Below, piece by piece: positions 36,432-46,629 of a DNA stretch of 64,000 bases (position 1 is the stretch's first letter; the number at the start of each line of letters is the position of its first letter). The notes beneath the pieces were generated by a model that was not told the origin of the DNA, searched no databases, and was given only the letters and a program-made list of their open reading frames with translations. The position numbers and the translations under genes were made by a program. The stretch comes from CAYPIE01 sp964410665 (GTDB taxonomy: Bacteria; Planctomycetota; Planctomycetia; Gemmatales; Gemmataceae): contig CAYPIE010000017.1 of NCBI GenBank assembly GCA_964410665.1, forward strand, positions 22,928-86,927, written 5' to 3'.

Positions 36432-37322
36432 TCAACCATCCAGGTCCAGTTCCGATGGAGCAACCGGGGTTAAATACGGAGGTGCCGGGCGATTGCTTGG
36501 TGCCGGGACCGCGGTCCGCTCGCTTGGAACCATGGTGATCTGAAACGCCGTGGAGTTCATCTGCCCCCTCCGAGGGCGGTGTGCGAACCAACAGAAGATA
36601 GCGGACAGGCCCAAGATCCCAGCGGTGAACAGTGGCAGCCCCAGTTCGACCCCACGCAGGACGATGAAATCCGTCGCCTGTTGCACCAAGCCGATCCATG
36701 AAGCCCGCATCGGCATCGCTTCGGGCAGCAGCAGCTCCATTCGCTGGGTAACGCCGGCCGCGGGGGTGGCCAGACCGGTCCAGCCGCGGGCCTTCAATAG
36801 CACCATCGGCAAGAACAAAGCGCCCAGCAGCAACAGCCACGTCCAACGTTGCGTTGTCACTCGCATGGGCAAAGTCAGCGTCTGGATCCCTTGCCCCGGC
36901 ACGTCATAGGTCATCGTCACATCCGGCAGCGTCCCCGTTGCGAGCGGTGTCACCTGAAAGGTGACTGGCTGGTCCACTGCGCCCACCTCAAGCACCTGCA
37001 GCGGCGGCGACACCAGACCGCCCGGTAGATCAAGCTGCACCTGCATGCTGCCTTGCGTTACCGCGGGGGTGGATTGCATGCTGGGTGCCCATTCCAGGTG
37101 AACCTCCACCGGATAGACCTGAAACGGTCGCATTCGCTTCGGGTAGCGCACATTCAAATGGCATACGGGACCACTCCGCAAGGACCGAGAACTATGCCCC
37201 TGGCTCCCCGGCGTTGGGGCATGCACCATCCAGGCGTGACTCGCGAGTGGCATCCCCGATTCTGGCATCGCCTGATCCTCGTATGCAACAGTATAAATAC
37301 TTTCGCCGAGCAATTTTACCAT
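36432..37322 (-). CDS. Membrane protein of unknown function with extracytoplasmic beta-rich domain
   Basis: Up to 296 residues. The N-terminal half has CHLNVRYPKRMRPFQVYPVEVHLEW and beta-rich segments (VLEVGAVDQPVTFQV), an immunoglobulin-like or chaperone-like domain. A hydrophobic helix near 158-178 (WLLLLGALFLPMVLL) and a second near 235-255 (LPLFTAGILGLSAIFCWFA) follow, then a Pro-rich tail. The start is uncertain: the ATG at 37322 has AGAGGG just upstream, while an ATG at 37268 has GAGG 8 bases upstream. Family not recognised. It lies just upstream of tRNA-His on the same strand. Confidence 0.6.
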   Translation of the reverse strand: MVKLLGESIYTVAYEDQAMPESGMPLASHAWMVHAPTPGSQGHSSRSLRSGPVCHLNVRYPKRMRPFQVYPVEVHLEWAPSMQSTPAVTQGSMQVQLDLPGGLVSPPLQVLEVGAVDQPVTFQVTPLATGTLPDVTMTYDVPGQGIQTLTLPMRVTTQRWTWLLLLGALFLPMVLLKARGWTGLATPAAGVTQRMELLLPEAMPMRASWIGLVQQATDFIVLRGVELGLPLFTAGILGLSAIFCWFAHRPRRGQMNSTAFQITMVPSERTAVPAPSNRPAPPYLTPVAPSELDLDG

Positions 37323-37568
37323 TCACCCTCTGCGGCGAACAGTCGGGCTTTCTGTTCCGAGCATAGTACACACTGGCCAACCATGCCCATGCCGAAATCC
37401 GCCGAGGGCAAGCGACTCAGCGGCGACATATTCTTCCGACACACGACAATTCGGCTAGCGTCCCATACAAGCGGGGGTCGATGAGGTGCTTCGCGATCGG
37501 TTGCATATCAACGGATTCTCCCGAGGCTCGCCACATTCGCATGGCGAACCGCGGGTGGAAGCCTTGAG

Positions 37569-40500
37569 CTATGGCTTGGGTTGCTTGGGCGACTTCTCAA
37601 GATAGTCACTGCGTTGTTGCCGCAAAATCGTTGATGCATCCGCGGGTAGCACAAAAACCCCGGTGCGTCCCTGGGGCAATCGGGCGTAGACCGTTTGTGT
37701 GCCATCCCGGAGCGTGCCTAGCTGCAGCGCTACCTTGCGATTGGGCGTTTCGACCTGCAGCTGTTGCTGGGGAGGCTCCAGCCCATAGAGCTTTAAGTTG
37801 GCATCGTTGTCACGGACAAACCGTTCCAGCTGAAGGTTGGCCAACGTGGTCAAAGTCTGGTTAATCGCTTCCTGGTCAAAGCGATCACCGGGTTTCTGGG
37901 TGTCTTGCCAGCCCGCGGGCCCCTTGGTCAGATTGATGGTCTCCTCCGGGGTGCGAATGACCAGCCGGTTTACCTGAGAAGCATCCAGCGGTTCCCACAG
38001 GGCGCGGGCCCGATACTCCGCGGTCGCCGACTTGCTCAATGCCGGCGACAGCAACACCACGAGATCGCCGTTGGCCAGCTTGGCATAGACGCGTTCCCCG
38101 TTAGGCTCCTGTTTTCCAATCAACAGATCGACTACCTCTTGATCGCCATCGTAGAAATGCCAGCGAAATGACGGCATCGCCAAGCCATAGGCTTTCAAGT
38201 CGTCGGGTTTTTCAGCGACAATCTCCGCAGCTCGCAGCTGAGCCGCGGCGTCATGAAATTCCCGTAACGCCGCATCGGCTGCCGTATCGGTGATCGGTTG
38301 GGTCATCCGCCAGCCGCCGGGCTGTTTGACAAAGGTCAGCTTGCGTTGCCCAGCTTCTTGCACCATGCGATCCGCACTCAGAAACTGAGCCAGCTTACGA
38401 TCACGGAAAAATAACTCGGGGGCCAACAACTGCTTGACCAACTTGGCCGGCAAGACGCCCACGACCAAGGCATCCTCGACCTGGGCATAGCGGGGCCCAT
38501 CGGGCTGCTTGGCATCGACAAGATTGCCAACTTTTAACTTTTGACCAGCCATCCCCCCAGCCTCATCGTTCCAGCTTAGCGTCCAAATAGCGGCCGGAGT
38601 ATCGAGGCCATACGCTTTCTCCTCCTCGGGCGCATAGGCGGCCACCCGCTCAGCGCGTAAACGACTCAGTTCGTTCGTCAGCACCTCCACCCGCAGCGAA
38701 TCGACCAGCTGCTTGGCCGGCTCCGTCATTTGCCAGTTGAAACCTTCCAAGGTCATCACCAGCTTCTGATCGCCCATTTGCCGTTCGAGTCGGGTGAGAT
38801 CGAGTGGGTTGAACTCCAGGAGGCGGTGGTCCACAAAGCCTAGACGATCCACCGCCAAATCCTCTACGGTCGTCGCGTCCAACACGGCAACACCACGTTG
38901 CTGATCGACCCGAGCGTAACGCGAGCCATCTTCCAGCGGTTTACCCAGGATCACCGTATGCGGCTGCGGTTTCTCGGCGGAGCCCACCTCGATGTGGATC
39001 TGATCGGGCTTGGCTTCTGGATCGAGACCATATTCGCCCCAGTCGACCTGGCCGTAGCCGGCATAACGCTGGGCTTTCAGATCGCTCAGCGTCTGGATCA
39101 GTCGCTGGATGATCAGGCGATCGACTGGAAACTGCGGCTCCTCGGCCGGCTTCCAGCCGTCTCGGCCGCGATTCAGGGTTGTGGTGGACCCCTTCACCTG
39201 CGTGGTGATCGCTTGCGGCTCGACAAACTCCAGATTCAACAGTTGCCGGTCGATGAGGGTGAGGACATTCGTGTCGATCGCCTTGGCCACATCGGGGCCG
39301 ATGACATAGATCGCGGGCTGATCGGCGACGGCCAACTTGGCAAAGCGGTCTGGCGAACCTTCTGTCACCCGATTCCCAACCACCAAGGCCGGCGGCTCGG
39401 CCATCTCGCTTTGCACGGCGACGCGAGCGGGGCGACTTGCCGCATCAAGCCCATACTGGGCCAGATCTTCGGCTTGATGTGCTTGCAAACGCAACGCTTG
39501 TACCGAGGTGAGCGCCTTCGTCAGGGGCTCCATCTGGCTCGCATCGACTTTGGCAGTAAACGGAGCAGTGATCTTCCAGCTGCCTGCTTGATTGCTCAGG
39601 GTACTCGCGTCTTTGCCCGAGGGTTGCAGTTCGAGCCCAGTCATCTGGTCCACCGACCAGAGTTCTAAGGGCCGAAAGTCCAGTGAGCCACGCTGCAAGG
39701 GATCGACGACTGACTGGTCAATCGCAAAAACATTCGGCTGTCCTTGGAGCTGAGCATAAACGCCGGTGCCATTCTCCTGAGTTTTACCAATCCGGAGTGT
39801 CTCGGCGGGTATCCCCGCACGAGAGAAGTTCAGTGTCACTTCCAAGCGGGGCTTGTCCAGACCGTACTTTGTTAAATCCTCTGGCTGCGGGTTGTCATTG
39901 ATATAATCGGTCACCTCCAGATCGCGTAGATTCCCAGCGAGCTGACTGACCTTGGCGGTATCGGCAGCAACCTGGACCGGTTTGGTCAGCATCCAAGTCG
40001 TGGTTAAACCAGGTTTTTCCTTAAGCGTATAGGTTTCATCCTTGCCCTGTTGGACGGTGATCTTGTCAATTCGCGCTTCGCCGACATCAAACAGGCGACG
40101 TCCACGATAGGCAATGGCAGGCCGCTCGATCAGGCGCACAATCTGGTCATCCACTACATCGATCCGAGGCCAGCCCTTGACCTTGACCAGGAGCTTGTTC
40201 ACTCCAGTCAACTGACGACCGATTTGTAGGGTGATGTCTTGGGTCTTGCTCGGATCGATGGGACTGGGGCGTTGAAGCTGGATCGTGGGACTTTCCGGTG
40301 TAAATCCCAGCATTTGTTGATACAATTCTTTGCTTCCTCCGGCAACCGCCATGAGCCCCTCGGTGAGATCGATCATCGCCTCGGGCGGAGTCTGCAGGTT
40401 GTTGATCGCGGTGAGGAGCTCCTCGACGGGGGCGGTTTCGGCCAAGGCCTGGATCGGTTTCTGCAAATCCCAACGGGGCTGTTGCTTACTCCCAGTTTGC

Positions 40501-41822
40501 TTCAGTGACACCGCCGGCTGACCGGGCGAATCGATCTCGAGCAAATCGACGGCATCGGGTTCGATGCGAACCACTTGGGGGTCGCGTAGCTCGGCCAAGG
40601 CAACAAAAAGATTCTTGAATTCATCGTCACGGACAGTGAACACCTGTGGATTGTCCGCTAGCTTGGCGTAGTAGAAGGTCGGTTCCGTGGTCTGGGCCAA
40701 GGGAGGAGCAGGGGGCGGAGGTTGGGTTGCGGACTTCCGCCGTCCGATCAGCAGTTGTACCGAGCGTCCATCTCGGCTGCCAACGGTGATTACCCGGTTT
40801 GGTTGATCCAGGCCATACTCGTCCAGCGGTTGTGCCACGTCGTCGGAGCGGGTGATAAATTCTTCCACCCAGATCTCGGGCACCGCCGCGAGCAGATCGC
40901 GGAGGCGTTCGGGTGTCACTTGGTCCCGGATCGGCTCGGTCAATGCCCAACTTGCCGCGAGAGAATCGATCGGGATACTCGGTTCAGAGTTGGCTCCTTC
41001 GGGCCGTACCGGCTTGGGATAGGGGGTTTGCCGGGTCAGTGTGAACGCACGCTGACCGTCGCGCAGACCAATCCGCTCAATGGAGCTACCCACCAGCTCC
41101 GTGGTCGTGGTGACTGGTCCGCCCGGCTGCGGCGGTGCCCCCGGGAACTGCGGGGGCGTTGGCGGCGCCTCGCTGGTAAGCGGCAGACTGGCGACGCTAG
41201 GGAACAACCGGCGGGATCGGTAGCGGTCAAGAGGGCGAGCGAGACGGTCGTAGGTGTCCGGCCCCAGACGAAGTACTTCGGAGAGCGGTTCCTCGGTCTG
41301 ATCGGACCACTTAGTAAGCCGCAAATAGCTGGGGATGGTGAAGGGGTTCTGGTCTGGTTTGGGTTTTGGCCGACCAACCTGGAAGATAAGTCGGCTCGGA
41401 GGATCGGTACGAGAGAGTTCCAGCCGGATCTCGACAGGGTCCGCTTGCGGGTTCAGGCCATAGGCTACGAGGTCTGGGTTCTCCTCAGCCAAGGCAATGG
41501 GTGCAAAGCGAGAATCCAGATCGCTAAGGGTAGCGAGTAGTTCGTTGACCTGGGGGGTGCGCACGGGCCAGTTTCCGGGCAAGACCCAGTTCCCCGCCTG
41601 CTTGAGTAACAGCACCGGTTCCTGGTCCGGCATGGTCACTTTGATGCGGTGTAATTGTTGCGGGGTAATGGCCTGCAGGGCCAACTGGGTTTCAGAAAGC
41701 GTAAGTGCAGACGGGTTGGAGGTCGTCGGAACGATAGGGAGTCCCCAATCGGCTCCCTTCCACCACATCACCCCGCCGCCTGCGGTCAACACCAGCAATA
41801 CAAGGGTGGTCTTTAGGTTCAT
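37569..41822 (-). CDS. DUF4340 protein of a Gld-type ABC system
   Basis: 1,417 residues. An N-terminal hydrophobic anchor (TTLVLLVLTAGGGVMWWKG) is followed by at least five or six copies of the DUF4340 module. The modules are recognisable by repeated blocks such as YGLDQPNRVITVGSRDG, YGLDKPRLEVTLNF, YGLDAASRPARVAV, YGLDPEAKPDQIHIEVG and YGLEPPQQQLQVE, each following a hydrophobic strand and a Lys/Arg-rich phrase such as WKITAPFTAKVD. The protein should be membrane-anchored with a long periplasmic beta-rich array. It starts 22 bases after the GldG-like gene, with GAGAGAGGCGAGCC before its ATG, and is the last gene of the operon. DUF4340 proteins accompany GldG-type transporters in many phyla; their exact function is not known. 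Confidence 0.88.
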   Translation of the reverse strand: MNLKTTLVLLVLTAGGGVMWWKGADWGLPIVPTTSNPSALTLSETQLALQAITPQQLHRIKVTMPDQEPVLLLKQAGNWVLPGNWPVRTPQVNELLATLSDLDSRFAPIALAEENPDLVAYGLNPQADPVEIRLELSRTDPPSRLIFQVGRPKPKPDQNPFTIPSYLRLTKWSDQTEEPLSEVLRLGPDTYDRLARPLDRYRSRRLFPSVASLPLTSEAPPTPPQFPGAPPQPGGPVTTTTELVGSSIERIGLRDGQRAFTLTRQTPYPKPVRPEGANSEPSIPIDSLAASWALTEPIRDQVTPERLRDLLAAVPEIWVEEFITRSDDVAQPLDEYGLDQPNRVITVGSRDGRSVQLLIGRRKSATQPPPPAPPLAQTTEPTFYYAKLADNPQVFTVRDDEFKNLFVALAELRDPQVVRIEPDAVDLLEIDSPGQPAVSLKQTGSKQQPRWDLQKPIQALAETAPVEELLTAINNLQTPPEAMIDLTEGLMAVAGGSKELYQQMLGFTPESPTIQLQRPSPIDPSKTQDITLQIGRQLTGVNKLLVKVKGWPRIDVVDDQIVRLIERPAIAYRGRRLFDVGEARIDKITVQQGKDETYTLKEKPGLTTTWMLTKPVQVAADTAKVSQLAGNLRDLEVTDYINDNPQPEDLTKYGLDKPRLEVTLNFSRAGIPAETLRIGKTQENGTGVYAQLQGQPNVFAIDQSVVDPLQRGSLDFRPLELWSVDQMTGLELQPSGKDASTLSNQAGSWKITAPFTAKVDASQMEPLTKALTSVQALRLQAHQAEDLAQYGLDAASRPARVAVQSEMAEPPALVVGNRVTEGSPDRFAKLAVADQPAIYVIGPDVAKAIDTNVLTLIDRQLLNLEFVEPQAITTQVKGSTTTLNRGRDGWKPAEEPQFPVDRLIIQRLIQTLSDLKAQRYAGYGQVDWGEYGLDPEAKPDQIHIEVGSAEKPQPHTVILGKPLEDGSRYARVDQQRGVAVLDATTVEDLAVDRLGFVDHRLLEFNPLDLTRLERQMGDQKLVMTLEGFNWQMTEPAKQLVDSLRVEVLTNELSRLRAERVAAYAPEEEKAYGLDTPAAIWTLSWNDEAGGMAGQKLKVGNLVDAKQPDGPRYAQVEDALVVGVLPAKLVKQLLAPELFFRDRKLAQFLSADRMVQEAGQRKLTFVKQPGGWRMTQPITDTAADAALREFHDAAAQLRAAEIVAEKPDDLKAYGLAMPSFRWHFYDGDQEVVDLLIGKQEPNGERVYAKLANGDLVVLLSPALSKSATAEYRARALWEPLDASQVNRLVIRTPEETINLTKGPAGWQDTQKPGDRFDQEAINQTLTTLANLQLERFVRDNDANLKLYGLEPPQQQLQVETPNRKVALQLGTLRDGTQTVYARLPQGRTGVFVLPADASTILRQQRSDYLEKSPKQPKP

Positions 41823-41844
41823 GGCTCGCCTCTCTCATCGGCGG

Positions 41845-44430
41845 TCAGCGGACGCGGCGGATCAGCCAGACCACCATGCCCAGATACGCAAACAACACGG
41901 GCAGCCCTCCGACCGTCAGCCAAGTCCACAATCGACGTGCCTGTTCGCTCAGGGCCACCCGCGGGTAGCTCCACGGAGCTTCGGTAGCAGCCGGCAACCG
42001 TTCATTGCGATTCAGTAGCCAGTTACAGGTCTGCAACAAAAACTGCGCCTGAGCCGGCTTGAGCTCATCGCCCAGGAACAGTCCCCCATGGCCCAGTACT
42101 ACAATGCGACTGGTAGACCGCTCTACCTCACGAGCTGCCACCGTTAAGCCCAGCGGCAGGATGCCCACCGGGTCGAGCGGACCAAGCAGGCCACTCAGAG
42201 CCACCCAGCTTGCATAGTCCTCCTGGTACCAGTTAATTGGCGGCTCAGCCTCGATGGCGACTCCCACCGGGAAAGGACCGCGGCGTTCCGCCGCCGGCGT
42301 GCCATATTTGGGGTCGGTTTCCGGAGTTCGTTGGAAGCGCGGAGCATTGGTCAACACCATGGGTGAGTTCGGGTTGCCAGGAATCAGGCTCTGAAAGTCA
42401 CCGAAAGGTTTTGCCTCATTCCAGCTATCCGAATCGGTGTAGACAAAGGTCCCAGCAAACGGCAGTTTCGCTTGCCAGTTGCGTTTGAGATAAACCGCGC
42501 GCGGACTACGCGCCAAGAGGTCCAATGGCTTATCCACGCTGCGCGCCGTCACTTGCATACTACGGCTAATCGGATTGGGCTGCTTTGTTTGCTGGGGTAC
42601 CAACTTGGTATCGTTCGACTCGTCAAATTGGAGAGGGGGGATTTCCGCCGCACCACCCCCCAACGATCGCCCTGCTTGCAGGTCGCTAAAGGCCTCGGTC
42701 TCGGTGTCGAACAAGATGGTATCCGGTCCCAACTCGATGCCAAACTGAGCGAGCAACTGCTCCACATCATCAAACGGCTCGGTCACCGGGGCCGAGTTGC
42801 GTGAATCATTGACCGGTCCGAAGCAAGCCAGGAGTGGTTTGCCCAACTTGAGGTAGTCCTGGATCGCCTTCGCCTGGTCATTTTCTAACCGATGCAGCTC
42901 GGGCGGGATCGATTCGCCGCGAGCTGCGTTGTAGATGGTCATCCGTGGCAAAATCAGCAGATCGCACTCGGCCAGAAGCTTATCGAGCTTCACATTGACA
43001 TCGGCGATACGCCGATCGGCCAGCAGCGACTCCTCCTCGCGAATCGTGGATAGTTCCTTCTGCACCACTTGCAAGTTGCTTTCCAGTTCCTCTAGACGTT
43101 CGGCAATGGGCTCGAGGTTCGCATTGAGCACTTCAAGGAATTCATCGCGAAACCGAGCCGTCCACGTTCGACCATACTGACGTGGCACCTGGGGCAGCTT
43201 GGTGGCCAGTTCTTCGAGGCTGTTGTCGCGCACGGTATCGCGAAAGACGAGGATATCCGCTTGGTTCTGACGCTCGAGTCGAATCTCATCCTTCAGGCGG
43301 CCTTCTCGTTGGGTGAGGGTCTCGTAGCGACTTTCCTCGTAGGTGTAGGCCGCGGGAGTCGGTCCTTGACGAGACCCCCACTTCTTCAGGACGATGTCGC
43401 GGACTTCAAATCCATGTTGCTTGAGGGTCTCGCCTAAGCCTGCCAGCGTAAACCGATCCCGGCCCTCGGCAGGGTGGGTGGTCAGATACTCGTGAATCAC
43501 CGCCACTCCGACGACCGGCTTACGTTCCTCAATCGCCAGAATCTTGCCGACAAACGCGGCGAGGCCCTGAGGGATCAGCACCAGGTTCCCTCTACCCCCG
43601 TTGGCCACGCGCGAGGCCGATTTGTCGAGTTGATAGAACTGATGAAAGCTCAGTCGTTGCACCCGGCCATTGGCATAGAAAAAGATGCTGTTTTCAGGTG
43701 CAGTGGCGATCGCCTCGCGTAAACCTGGCTTGTCGGCCGTGACTTCCTGAAGGTGGCGATCGAACCCCTCCTCCTCGACATCGAGCACATGGACATCAAA
43801 GCGAGGACCCAGCTGACGAAATTGGTCGACCAGATCGCGAACCTTCTCTACCAGCTTGCGCTCAGCCGCATAGTCATAGGCATCCGGCCGATCGGAAAAC
43901 TGGCCAAAGGTTTTGTGCTGTTGGTAGACCACAATGGTGGTGGGTTCGCGGAGCTGTTGTAAGTCGCTCACCACCTCCGCAGGTAGCGTAAACTGGGCAT
44001 CGCGGGTCAGGTCGAAGCGTGTATGGCGCTCGAAGGAGACCAGATTCACCCCGACGAGCAGGGTGGTGGCCAGCACAATTTGCACGGCCGCCAGGGTTCC
44101 AGCCAGGCTCCGCCGGCCAGTCGCAAACAGGACCCCGCCGAGCAGTTCCATCACCAAAGCAAGGACCACGAGGCCCGCGCTGATCAGGATAGCGTAAGCT
44201 GCCACGGTTCCCTCGGATCCATACGCCCCCTGCAAAGCCTCCTGGATGGTCAGGTTGATCGTCTCCAGGCGGACACCCCGGACCAGCGTGGATGCATAAA
44301 CCAGGCTAGCCAGCAACACCACCCCCGCGGTAAGTCCTAGCAGGCGGATCCAAAAGCGCAGGCGACTGCCCAGGCTGGTACGTAAGCGGAGATCACGAAC
44401 TCCTGGACGATCGGTGGTAGTCGGTTGCAT
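41845..44430 (-). CDS. GldG-like ABC-associated membrane protein
   Basis: 861 residues. N-terminal membrane helices near 29-50, 75-100 and 112-130, then RFDLTRDAQFTLPAEVVSDLQQLREPTTIVVY, the hallmark start of the GldG periplasmic domain. It continues with a long alpha/beta region with a coiled-coil-rich section near 455-490 (RLEELESNLQVVQKELSTIREEE) and a DUF4350/GATase-like part with LAECDLLILPRMT. It ends with a membrane helix (VGGLPVLFAYLGMVVWLI). GldG partners GldA/GldF in the transporter needed for gliding in Bacteroidota, but homologues are widespread in non-gliders. It lies between the permease and DUF4340 genes. Confidence 0.88.
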   Translation of the reverse strand: MQPTTTDRPGVRDLRLRTSLGSRLRFWIRLLGLTAGVVLLASLVYASTLVRGVRLETINLTIQEALQGAYGSEGTVAAYAILISAGLVVLALVMELLGGVLFATGRRSLAGTLAAVQIVLATTLLVGVNLVSFERHTRFDLTRDAQFTLPAEVVSDLQQLREPTTIVVYQQHKTFGQFSDRPDAYDYAAERKLVEKVRDLVDQFRQLGPRFDVHVLDVEEEGFDRHLQEVTADKPGLREAIATAPENSIFFYANGRVQRLSFHQFYQLDKSASRVANGGRGNLVLIPQGLAAFVGKILAIEERKPVVGVAVIHEYLTTHPAEGRDRFTLAGLGETLKQHGFEVRDIVLKKWGSRQGPTPAAYTYEESRYETLTQREGRLKDEIRLERQNQADILVFRDTVRDNSLEELATKLPQVPRQYGRTWTARFRDEFLEVLNANLEPIAERLEELESNLQVVQKELSTIREEESLLADRRIADVNVKLDKLLAECDLLILPRMTIYNAARGESIPPELHRLENDQAKAIQDYLKLGKPLLACFGPVNDSRNSAPVTEPFDDVEQLLAQFGIELGPDTILFDTETEAFSDLQAGRSLGGGAAEIPPLQFDESNDTKLVPQQTKQPNPISRSMQVTARSVDKPLDLLARSPRAVYLKRNWQAKLPFAGTFVYTDSDSWNEAKPFGDFQSLIPGNPNSPMVLTNAPRFQRTPETDPKYGTPAAERRGPFPVGVAIEAEPPINWYQEDYASWVALSGLLGPLDPVGILPLGLTVAAREVERSTSRIVVLGHGGLFLGDELKPAQAQFLLQTCNWLLNRNERLPAATEAPWSYPRVALSEQARRLWTWLTVGGLPVLFAYLGMVVWLIRRVR

Positions 44431-44503
44431 GCATCTCTCCGTGGATGGACGTCTCCTTCAGTCAGCCTCCAAGCCTGTTTCCCCCCGTGTCCACTGGCAT
44501 GAC

Positions 44504-45454
44504 TTAGCGCCAACGCCGCGCTTCCAGACTGCGAATCGCCAGAAATAGGAAAAAGATTGTCAGGCTGGCATACAAGACCAGATGGCGGGTGTCGACCAGT
44601 CCGCGGGTGAACTCTTGAGCAAAGTGCTCATGAATACTGAAGTACGTAATGATCTGTCCAAACAGGCTGCCCGAATCATCGCCGGATTTCAGATACTCAA
44701 TCAGCAAGAAGACCGAGCCCAGTAACAGGGCGACCAATGCCGAGACCAGCTGGCTGCGAACCAAACTGCTCACAAACAAACCCAGGGCGAGAAACATCGC
44801 CCCGACCAAGAGCAGACCCAAGTAGGTAGACAAAGCGGGATAGGGATCGATCCCAAAACGCAAATTCAAAAAGGGAGGCTCATCTTGAGTCAGATGTCCC
44901 ACGACCCCACCAACCAGCGCTGCCAAGCCGAGCAGGTAAAGGCCAAAGGTCAGTGGACTAATCCGGTAGGCCACAAACATCAGCTTCATCAGCAGCACTA
45001 AGGCGGCACCAACCACGGCGGTAACGGTGGAGACCGTCCAGCCTGCTGTCCAATCGACCCGCATATCCAGTAAGACCGGCAGATAGACTAGGGTGGGTAA
45101 CCACAGCACGATGTAAAAGCCGAAGGCCGCGGCAAATTTGGCCAGCACCACCTGCCAGTCACGGATGGGGGCAGTCATGAGCATTTCCAGTGTCCCGGTA
45201 GCACGTTCCTCGGCAAAGGAACGCATGGTGAGCAACGGCGGGATCACCACAAATACAAACCAGAACTTTTCATCCCCCAGCATGGCGCGCATGGGAAACT
45301 CCGTGCCGCGCGGCCCCGACTCGGTCAACTGGCCCAAGGTCAAATAGAAGAAGTAACCGGTCACCAGTAAGAATCCGGTCAGCACAACATAGGCCACCGG
45401 CGACAGAAAATACGCCGTGAATTCACGACGCATAAGGCTAAGTGTGGCACGCAT
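44504..45454 (-). CDS. ABC-2 type permease (GldF-like)
   Basis: 316 residues with six or more membrane helices, for example SPVAYVVLTGFLLVTGYFFYLT, FVFVVIPPLLTMRSFAEERATGTLE, FAAAFGFYIVLWLPTLVYLPVLL and LVSALVALLLGSVFLLIEYL. The phrase MRSFAEERATGTLEMLMTAP is the conserved ABC-2 permease motif. Partner of the ATPase encoded 78 bases upstream and of the GldG-like protein 73 bases downstream. Substrate unknown. Confidence 0.88.
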   Translation of the reverse strand: MRATLSLMRREFTAYFLSPVAYVVLTGFLLVTGYFFYLTLGQLTESGPRGTEFPMRAMLGDEKFWFVFVVIPPLLTMRSFAEERATGTLEMLMTAPIRDWQVVLAKFAAAFGFYIVLWLPTLVYLPVLLDMRVDWTAGWTVSTVTAVVGAALVLLMKLMFVAYRISPLTFGLYLLGLAALVGGVVGHLTQDEPPFLNLRFGIDPYPALSTYLGLLLVGAMFLALGLFVSSLVRSQLVSALVALLLGSVFLLIEYLKSGDDSGSLFGQIITYFSIHEHFAQEFTRGLVDTRHLVLYASLTIFFLFLAIRSLEARRWR

Positions 45455-45532
45455 GCAAATCGTCCCTGGTCAGCACGGCAAGATCTCTGCTCCGCAGCAA
45501 CGCGACATCCGGCAGGGGTCGGGGGGTAGCAT

Positions 45533-46252
45533 CTAATTCTCCGCGCCCGTGATCTGGACAAAGATATCTTCGAGGCGCTGATTCTGATATTGCTGACGCA
45601 CTCCACTGAGAGTGCCCGCCACCGCGACGCGGCCCTGATGAATGATGATCACCGCATTACAGGTCATCTCCACCTCGGAGAGAATATGCGTCGATAGCAA
45701 CATGGTATGCTGTTCGCCTAGCTCGCGGATCAGCTTCCGCGTCTCACGAATCTGAGCCGGATCCAGCCCCGCCGTCGGCTCATCCAGGATCAGAACGGGA
45801 GGATCGGCGATCAGGGCATCCGCCAGCCCCACGCGCTGACGAAAGCCCTTCGATAGGGTGCCGATCAGTTGTCGGCGCACTTCCTTGAGCCAGCAACGAC
45901 CAAGCACATAGTCAAGACGATCCCGAGTCTCGGCATCGCTCAGCCCCTTAAGCCCACCGCGAAAGCGAAGATACTCCTCGACACGCATATCCGTATACAA
46001 CGGACAGTTCTCCGGCATGTAGCCAATGCGGCGTCGTGTCTCGATCGGATTCCAAACCACATCTTGGCCGTCAATGACCGCCGTGCCCGACGTGGCGGTC
46101 ATGTAACCAGCCAAGATCCGCATGGTGGTCGATTTCCCGGCACCATTGGGCCCGAGAAAACCGACAATCTCTCCACGTGCGACATCGAAGGAGACATCCG
46201 AAACCGCAGCGTAATCGCCATAATATTTAGTCAGATGTTCGACGTGGATCAT
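45533..46252 (-). CDS. ABC transporter ATP-binding protein (GldA-like)
   Basis: 239 residues from the ATG at 46252, chosen because GGAGGCAGGAA precedes it and the protein then starts MIHVEHLTKYYGD as usual; the frame is open to 46318. Walker A GPNGAGKSTT, signature-like LSKGFRQRVGLADAL, Walker B PVLILDEPTAGLD and switch His in LLSTHILSEVE are all present. It energises the permease encoded next. First gene of a four-gene minus-strand operon. Confidence 0.93.
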   Translation of the reverse strand: MIHVEHLTKYYGDYAAVSDVSFDVARGEIVGFLGPNGAGKSTTMRILAGYMTATSGTAVIDGQDVVWNPIETRRRIGYMPENCPLYTDMRVEEYLRFRGGLKGLSDAETRDRLDYVLGRCWLKEVRRQLIGTLSKGFRQRVGLADALIADPPVLILDEPTAGLDPAQIRETRKLIRELGEQHTMLLSTHILSEVEMTCNAVIIIHQGRVAVAGTLSGVRQQYQNQRLEDIFVQITGAEN

Positions 46253-46629
46253 TTCCTGCCTCCGGCTTGGCCATCCAAGTCTTATCTTGAGCATAGTCAG
46301 AGGAACCGACGCCGGCAAGATTCACGCCTTGCCAGGTTCGAACCCTCCAGAACCTCCAGCTAATCGGACCGATCTGCTGGGCGAAAACGCGCCAGTTTCC
46401 ATGACCGGAAGGGTGTCCGTGATTTTCCTGTTTCCCCATCTGTCCGCATCTTGACCGAATTTTGCATGAGAGGTTTAGTACATTAAATCAATTTCCCTCC
46501 GACATGGCTCTTCGTTGGCTGGCCAGGCCAGCAGTCGACGAGGAGTTGCAGACACGGCGGGGTGCAACGCCCGAAGCAGCGAATGACCGAGCCGGCAAGG
46601 TTTAACGACATTTTCGGAGACTATCGGGG
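46253..46629. other. Divergent regulatory region
   Basis: 377 bases between the ABC operon (minus) and the FG-GAP surface protein gene (plus). It contains an AT-richer patch near 46450-46495 with a promoter-like pair. No RNA gene was seen. Confidence 0.45.
46451..46479 (+). promoter_or_regulatory. Candidate promoter for the FG-GAP surface protein
   Basis: -35 TTGACC (46451-46456), 17-base spacer, -10 TTTAGT (46474-46479), 5 and 4 matches of 6 to the sigma70 consensus, within an AT-rich patch. It is about 150 bases upstream of the start codon, so a long leader would result. Confidence 0.35.

Noticed and set aside
46320..46380. GGTTCGAACC sequence resembling a tRNA T-loop
   Set aside because: No acceptor, D-arm or anticodon stem could be built around it; it is just a palindromic string.
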